A DNA stretch of 64,000 nucleotides from positions 1,040,001 through 1,104,000 of the forward strand of contig WPIO01000055.1 of assembly GCA_009760855.2 (NCBI GenBank), written 5' to 3'. Positions 59,801 to 64,000 of the stretch are shown piece by piece. Under the pieces are notes generated by a model. That model worked only from the letters and a program-made list of their open reading frames with translations, ran no database searches and was not told the origin of the DNA. Origin of the DNA: Cristatella mucedo. Lineage: Eukaryota > Bryozoa > Phylactolaemata > Cristatellidae. The first letter of the stretch is position 1, and each line of letters begins with the position of its first letter. The position numbers and the translations under genes are program-made.

Positions 59801-60845
59801 GATGTGGACGCACACGGTAGATTGAATGAGATCTGCATGTGGTCAGATAAGCAGGATTTGGTAATAATTGGTGATGACAAAGTGCAGTTGTATGAGAAAA
59901 TCTGGTCGTGTGTGTGACCCTTGATGTGATTAGGGCCATGCACATGAGCCACAAGAGACAATGAGTCAGTCAATGCACGAAATTCGGTGCTGAAGGCGTC
60001 AGATAAGTTATCAAAGGGAATGTTAAATCACCCAAAACGAATAAGGATCGATTTCTTGCACACAGAATCGAAATTAGACCGGAGAAATCTGAGATAAAGG
60101 AGGATTTGGTACCTGGTGGGCGATAGACTACTGCCACCATCGGTAGCTTGTTTTCGGGTGAGACCAAGACAATCGATTCAAAAGACTGCTTCGAGGGTAC
60201 CGCAAATGGCTTGAAGTTGAATTTCGAGCACACGATAATAGCAACTCCACCCCCAGTTTTGATTGATCTAGGGGTGTGAACAAATAAGGAATCAGTCGGT
60301 GCAGCATCTTGTATTGTCGTACAGTTTACCGATTTTAACCAAGTTGCAGTTAGAGTGACCAGGTCGAGATCATTTTCAGAAATAAGGTCGCTTATCACTA
60401 GATTCGACATTGAGTGAGGATTCCAAAGACCAGCGTTAAGATGGAGTTACAACAGGTCTGATGACCACTATGTTAGAGAGACTCATATGGGGGAGACTCA
60501 TGTGGGGGAGCGTACCAGGGGGGCTTGAGGCAATGCTAGGAATACAAAACGAGCTGGTACTGTTACGTCGTAGTTCCTGCGAAGCGAGCAGTGCCAAAGC
60601 TTGCGGCTCTAGCAACCGTGGCGGCTCCAGGGTGCTTTTCTTTTGTTAATGATTTGTTCACCAGTCTTAGCAACATCATTAACATCTAGGAATGCATTTG
60701 ATCTACGATAACGAAGCAATAACAGCTGTGAACGACCATAACAAACATGCAGGTTATTAGCCGCCGGCATAGCTAAGGCAGCAGCCGACGTGGAAGACCC
60801 AGCAGCCAGAAGCAATAAGCGTTTTGACCTACACAGGCACGTCAT
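56858..60845 (-). mobile_element. LINE-A, nearly complete but broken copy
   Basis: Reading minus from about 60,845: an N-terminal stretch with LLLLRYRRSNAFLDV; an APE endonuclease (60,410 to 59,680) with DLVTLTATWL, GGGVAIIV, VVYRPPG, VLGD, HIKGHTHD and SDHMQISF; a linker; RT from about 59,200 with INNIINMSLASGHVPTPL, VVRPLLKKATLDQENLSNYR, SKFQSGFRASHSTESALLRV, then FHFYADDTQLYLCFDPSQ (YADD at 57,935-57,946), LVMGKPSVIQRLERL, TSRLDFCNSLLAGLPAFAIR and HWLSVKQRIDFKV; a 3' UTR; and the tail hairpin with AAT/ATT at 56,858-56,930. These domains are those of L2/CR1-group LINEs. Frame changes between successive pieces and a 0.5 kb LINE-C insertion show it is inactive. Confidence 0.9.
58037..58578 (-). 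mobile_element. LINE-C 3' end nested in LINE-A (reference copy)
   Basis: The tail AATGCAATGTAATGT is followed (minus sense reversed) by TCGTGTGTAACTCCACAAA and about 500 bases of LINE-C. The minus-strand frame 58,100-58,408 gives LRLKTVGDRSSSSAGPRLWN, LLPQFLSN and YFHATRYFNCSP, a typical RT C-terminus. Upstream DNA gives WMPVEQRI-like residues in another frame. It separates LINE-A RT pieces at 58,030 and about 58,600, so it inserted after LINE-A. Confidence 0.88.
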
Positions 60846-60849
60846 TTCT

Positions 60850-60945
60850 TACACAATACGGTCTCATGACTTTTATCGGTAGCCCAGCCACGATAGAGAC
60901 GCAATAATCTAGCCGAGTCAGAACCAGAGAGTTAGTTATATACTT
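60850..60945 (-). mobile_element. fragment of another LINE reverse transcriptase
   Basis: The minus-strand frame reads TNSLVLTRLDYCVSIVAGLP followed by IKVMRPYCVRN. This is the LVLSRLDYCN...LAGLP motif found after the catalytic domain in CR1/L2-type RTs. It differs from the LINE-A version (VTSRLDFCNSLLAGLP) and may be LINE-C. Confidence 0.6.
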
Positions 60946-61130
60946 TGAACCACATTTGCATGCTGACCCTGTGCATGTCACCCCTTACCATATTATTCAT
61001 TTTGTTTGTTTTTCAAGCATGATTTTACTTACTATTCTATTGCATATCACTTTGCAGCAAATGTAAAGCGCCTAGAAAGAGATTAAGTTCTCTGAGGGCG
61101 CTTTATCAAGTGCAATATTATTATTATTAT
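60945..61130 (+). mobile_element. LINE-A 3' UTR and tail
   Basis: CCACATTTGCATGCTGACCC, TTGTTTGTTTTTCAAGCATG, GCAGCAAATGTAAAGCGCC, AGAGATTAAGTTCTCT, GAGGGCGCTTTATCAAGTGC, ATT units. The tail hairpin appears intact. Confidence 0.93.
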
Positions 61131-61449
61131 TTGAAAGCAATCAAGATAGACACTCCCTAATCTAAGATCGAAATTGGACGGGACGGCTAGCAGTAGAGGC
61201 AGCCTTCTCATTGATGCTTTCAAAATTAAGGCAGCCGTCAAAGACGGCACCTTAATTCCTTGCACACTTCGACAGTCAAGAAAAGGTATCGCTTATTAGA
61301 AGAGCAATGTCTTCTAGTTCAGCCGAATGCTTGAAGCTATAGACGCTATTAGCTGCATAGGCCTAGTACTGGGCTATTGAAGGGAGTAGAACCGAACCAG
61401 CTAGCAAGAGCTAGTGGCAGCGAAAAACTTGACACGCCACACGACTAAG
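61131..61449. other. unassigned DNA with a bulged hairpin
   Basis: A hairpin lies at 61,224-61,257: AATTAAGG and GCCGTC pair with GACGGC and CCTTAATT, with a 2-versus-1-base internal bulge and loop AAA. Otherwise nothing is recognised. Confidence 0.5.
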
Positions 61450-62278
61450 GCTCTCGTTAGACGACCATATCAGCTCCGCAGTCAAATCTGCCTATTTTCA
61501 GCTTTATAACATGGCTAAAATTCGGGCTTCTTTAGATTAGGATACCACGTCCAAGTTGGTCCATGCAGTCGTGACATCTCGTCTCGACTTCTGCAACTCA
61601 CTGCTTACTGGCCTACAAGCATGTGCGATCAGGCGATTGCAGCTGGTGCAAAACTCTGCAGCTGGACTTGTCTGTCGTGAGCGGCGCAGTTGCCACATTA
61701 CTCCACTTTTCATCGACCTGCACTGGCTACCAGTCAAGCAACGGATTGACTTTAAGGTTTTGTCGCTCACTTTTAGGTCCCTTCATTCTTTGGCTCCAGC
61801 CTATCTCTCAGATATACTACCCTATCAGGCCAAGCATCGTACCACCCGCTTTTCGGAATCCAACAGTCTACAAATACCTCGTACAAACCTTACATTCTTT
61901 GGAGACCATGCATTTAGTTCGTATGCTCCCAAAGCCTGAAGCTCCTTCCCGAACTGCGTCAGAACATCCCCTAGTCTGACCCCATTTAAAAGGAACTTAA
62001 AAACACACCTATTTAGGACAGCAATTAGCGGTCCCTGTGATTCGTCCTCGATGTGTTTATGCGTGCTGACACTGTGCATGCTGCCACTAACCACATTTGC
62101 ATGCTGACCCTGTGCATGTCACCCCTAACCATGTTATTCATTTTGTTTGTTTTTCAAGCATGATTTTACTTACCATTCAATTGCATTTCCCTTTGCAGCA
62201 AACGTAATGCGCCTAGAAAGAGATTAAGTTCTCTGAAGGGACTTTATCAAGTGAATTATTATTATTATTATTATTAAG
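61450..62278 (+). mobile_element. LINE-A 3' end, best RT C-terminus
   Basis: The plus frame 61,556-61,939 reads VTSRLDFCNSLLTGLQACAI, RRLQLVQNSAAGLVCRERRS, CHITPLFIDLHWLPVKQRID, KVLSLTFRSLHSLAPAYLSD, then FSESNSLQIPRTNLTFFGDH and AFSSYAPKA followed by a stop. The 3' UTR and the tail with ATT units at 62,250-62,275 follow. It is the longest uninterrupted LINE-A coding stretch here. Confidence 0.93.
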
Positions 62279-62429
62279 GCATGACCAATCGGCTGTTTTC
62301 GGCATTACAATCTTGCTTTTAGGGCAACAGCAGCTGAAAGGACAATGCAGTATGCAAGCAATCTCGTGCAATTATGTGTCAATTATGAGACCGAAGAGAA
62401 GTAAATGCTATGTCGTCGAAAGTCTTTTT

Positions 62430-63640
62430 TTTATTACAGGATGGTGTTGCGGGTTTATCTACCAAAATACATGCAATTGTGCCCGTGCGTTCTCGTGCTA
62501 TGGCCTCAAATGGCCAGGGCCAGCCAGCCTATACACATTCGAGCGGTGATACAGCCGTAATTTCCACAAAAGGCTGCGCGTAACTGCTGCTCTGATTCCA
62601 AATTATAGAAAACATTATGCCAGGTTTACCCACCAAATTTCAGCCGATTGTGCTTGAGCGTTCTCAGGCTATGACCTCTGACTGCCCGAATGGCTGCCCT
62701 AAAGAGTCATACCGCGATACAGCTGACATTTCTACAATCAGCTTCGTGAAACTGCTATTTTGATTCCACACTATTCAAAAACACTGTTTCGGGTTTGCCG
62801 ACCAAATGTCACGTGATTTTGCTTCCTGGTTCCCAAGCTGCTGCTTCCGATTGTCCGGCCCAAATGGCAGCCATAAATGTCAAGTTGGTAAACAGCTGCC
62901 AAATGAGCTAAAGGTTTCGCGCAGCTGTGGTTTCGATGGCAATTTTAGCATGTAATGTTCTAGGCCCATCTACCAAAGTTCACGCGATTGCGCTTGCCCG
63001 TTCTCAGGCTATGGCCTACAATGACCCGGTCCAGCAAACCTCCCTTCAGGATCGAACTGTGTGACGCAGCTGCCGTTACTACAATAGGCGCTAGGGACTA
63101 CAATAGGCTCTAGGCAGCTGCGGTGTTGATTCCAGAGTTGATTCCGGGTTTACAGGCTGAGTTTCAGAGCGTATGGCATGGGGGTTATCATGCTATGGCC
63201 TCCGATACTTTGGGCCATCCAGCCTCCCTACATATTCGAATGCGATACAGTTGCTATTACCTCAATAGGCGTCATGCAGCTGCGGCTGTCATTAAACGTA
63301 ATGGAAACGTGTAGACCAGTGTTCACGGTTTATTTTCAAATTTTGTTTTTACTGCGCATCGGCGTCTTCATGCCTTGGCGTTCAATGGCCGGGGACAGTA
63401 AACCTCAAAGCATTTTCACACTTACAGAAAACAGCTTGTCGGGTTTAGCTACCGATCGCATGGGGCGTGTTTGTGTGTGTGTGTGTGTGTGCATTCTCGT
63501 GCTATAAAAACCAGCTGATTTAGAAACTAATTTATAAGCTATTTTAAGAGCCTCCAACGGCCCGGGCCATTAAAAGCCATACAACTATCACACTTCTGCA
63601 CAATCACGTGAAATTTAGTGCGTAAACCTGGTTTACTGCT
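62430..63640 (+). repeat. diverged tandem array, ~170-185 bp period
   Basis: A GGGTTTA(C/T) start followed by ACCAAA recurs at about 62,452, 62,623, 62,792, 62,963, 63,147, 63,327, 63,442 and 63,622. Spacing is 169-184 except one short unit of 115. Within units the same words recur in order: GCGTTCTC(A/G)(G/T)GCTATG, GGCC..GGCCAGC, ATTCGA, GATACAGC, ACAATAGGC, GCAGCTGCGG and TGATTCCA. Units are well diverged. No coding sense is apparent. Confidence 0.75.
63468..63491 (+). repeat. short (GT)n
   Basis: GTGT repeat inside the shortened seventh unit of the tandem array. Confidence 0.85.
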
Positions 63641-63837
63641 TTCTTTATTGCCCAATTGAAACCGGTGTTTCGTGACGACCATGTTAGAAAAGATCAGCTG
63701 CATTGTATTTTGCAAATGTAATGTGGAATCCCCGAAAACGACGAGAACATGCCTTTTGCTATAAAATTTGGTTGGTAAATCACGAATACTGTTTTCCATG
63801 TGGAATTAAAACCGCAGCTTCGTGACGTTTATTAAGG

Positions 63838-64000
63838 AAATAATATTAATTATAATAATAATAATGCACTTGATAATACGTCCCCAGAGAATTCAATCTC
63901 TTTCTAGGGGCTTTACATTTGCTGCAAAGGGAAAAGCAATTGAATGGTGAGTAAAATCATGCTTGAAAAACAAACAAAATGAATAACATGGTTAGGGGTG
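63838..64000 (-). mobile_element. LINE-A 3' end, running off the window
   Basis: AATAATAATAATGCACTTGA, GAGAATTCAATCTCTTTC, AGGGGCTTTACATTTGCTGC, then the 3' UTR to the window edge (ATGAATAACATGGTTAGGGG). The RT part would lie beyond 64,000. Confidence 0.88.

Noticed and set aside
62430-63640. CRISPR-like appearance of evenly spaced repeats
   Set aside because: The whole 170-185 bp unit is repeated, not a short repeat with unique spacers, and the context is a eukaryotic genome.

Overview
The window is nuclear DNA of an animal, most likely an invertebrate. It shows GT-AG introns, tRNA-derived SINEs with A/B boxes, at least two LINE families of the L2/CR1 (Jockey-superfamily) type with endonuclease and reverse-transcriptase remnants, abundant di- to tetranucleotide microsatellites and local CpG-rich islands. 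Nothing bacterial or viral was recognised. The species cannot be fixed from the sequence.

One protein-coding gene is supported. It has two plus-strand exons (22,806-23,943 and 26,843-27,183) joined across a 2.9 kb intron with matching phase, giving a predicted 492-residue protein. The protein is Ala/Pro/Ser-rich, has a compact ordered N-terminal segment, a CtBP-type ALDLS motif and an Ala/His-rich C-terminus, so a nuclear transcriptional co-regulator is the best inference. I do not recognise the family. Upstream lie a CpG island (about 13.0-14.2 kb) and a second GC-rich stretch with a possible mini first exon (18,608-18,620). LINEs and SINEs are clearly sparser between about 15.7 and 28.7 kb than elsewhere, as expected around a regulated gene.

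The rest is a mosaic of old insertions. LINE-A (L2/CR1-like, ATT-rich tail) has about 21 fragments, including a nearly complete but broken minus-strand copy (56,858-60,845) that still encodes YADD. LINE-C (tail of ATTAC-like units) has 7 fragments, one nested inside that LINE-A copy. SINE-A is tRNA-derived and its 3' tail is closely similar to that of LINE-A, which implies mobilisation by LINE-A machinery. SINE-B is a second tRNA-derived family with an ATTT tail and a palindrome just before the B box.

Layout: 0-12.8 kb, LINE-A/SINE-A mosaic ending in a 0.5 kb GA tract; 13-14.2 kb, CpG island; 14.4-28.7 kb, gene territory with a CT tract and a GT tract; 28.7-36 kb, LINE-C/LINE-A/SINEs; 37-39.3 kb, CpG-rich DNA with CAG/CTG fold-backs and a CT/CTGT tract; 39.3-53 kb, SINE-rich DNA with a perfect ACGG array; 53-62.3 kb, LINE graveyard; 62.4-63.6 kb, a strongly diverged tandem array with a period of about 170-185 bp.

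No new multi-gene system was found. The items most worth following up are the orphan two-exon gene, the diverged tandem array, the set of perfect short hairpins that look like template-switch events, and the LINE-A/SINE-A tail relationship with microsatellites growing inside the tail.
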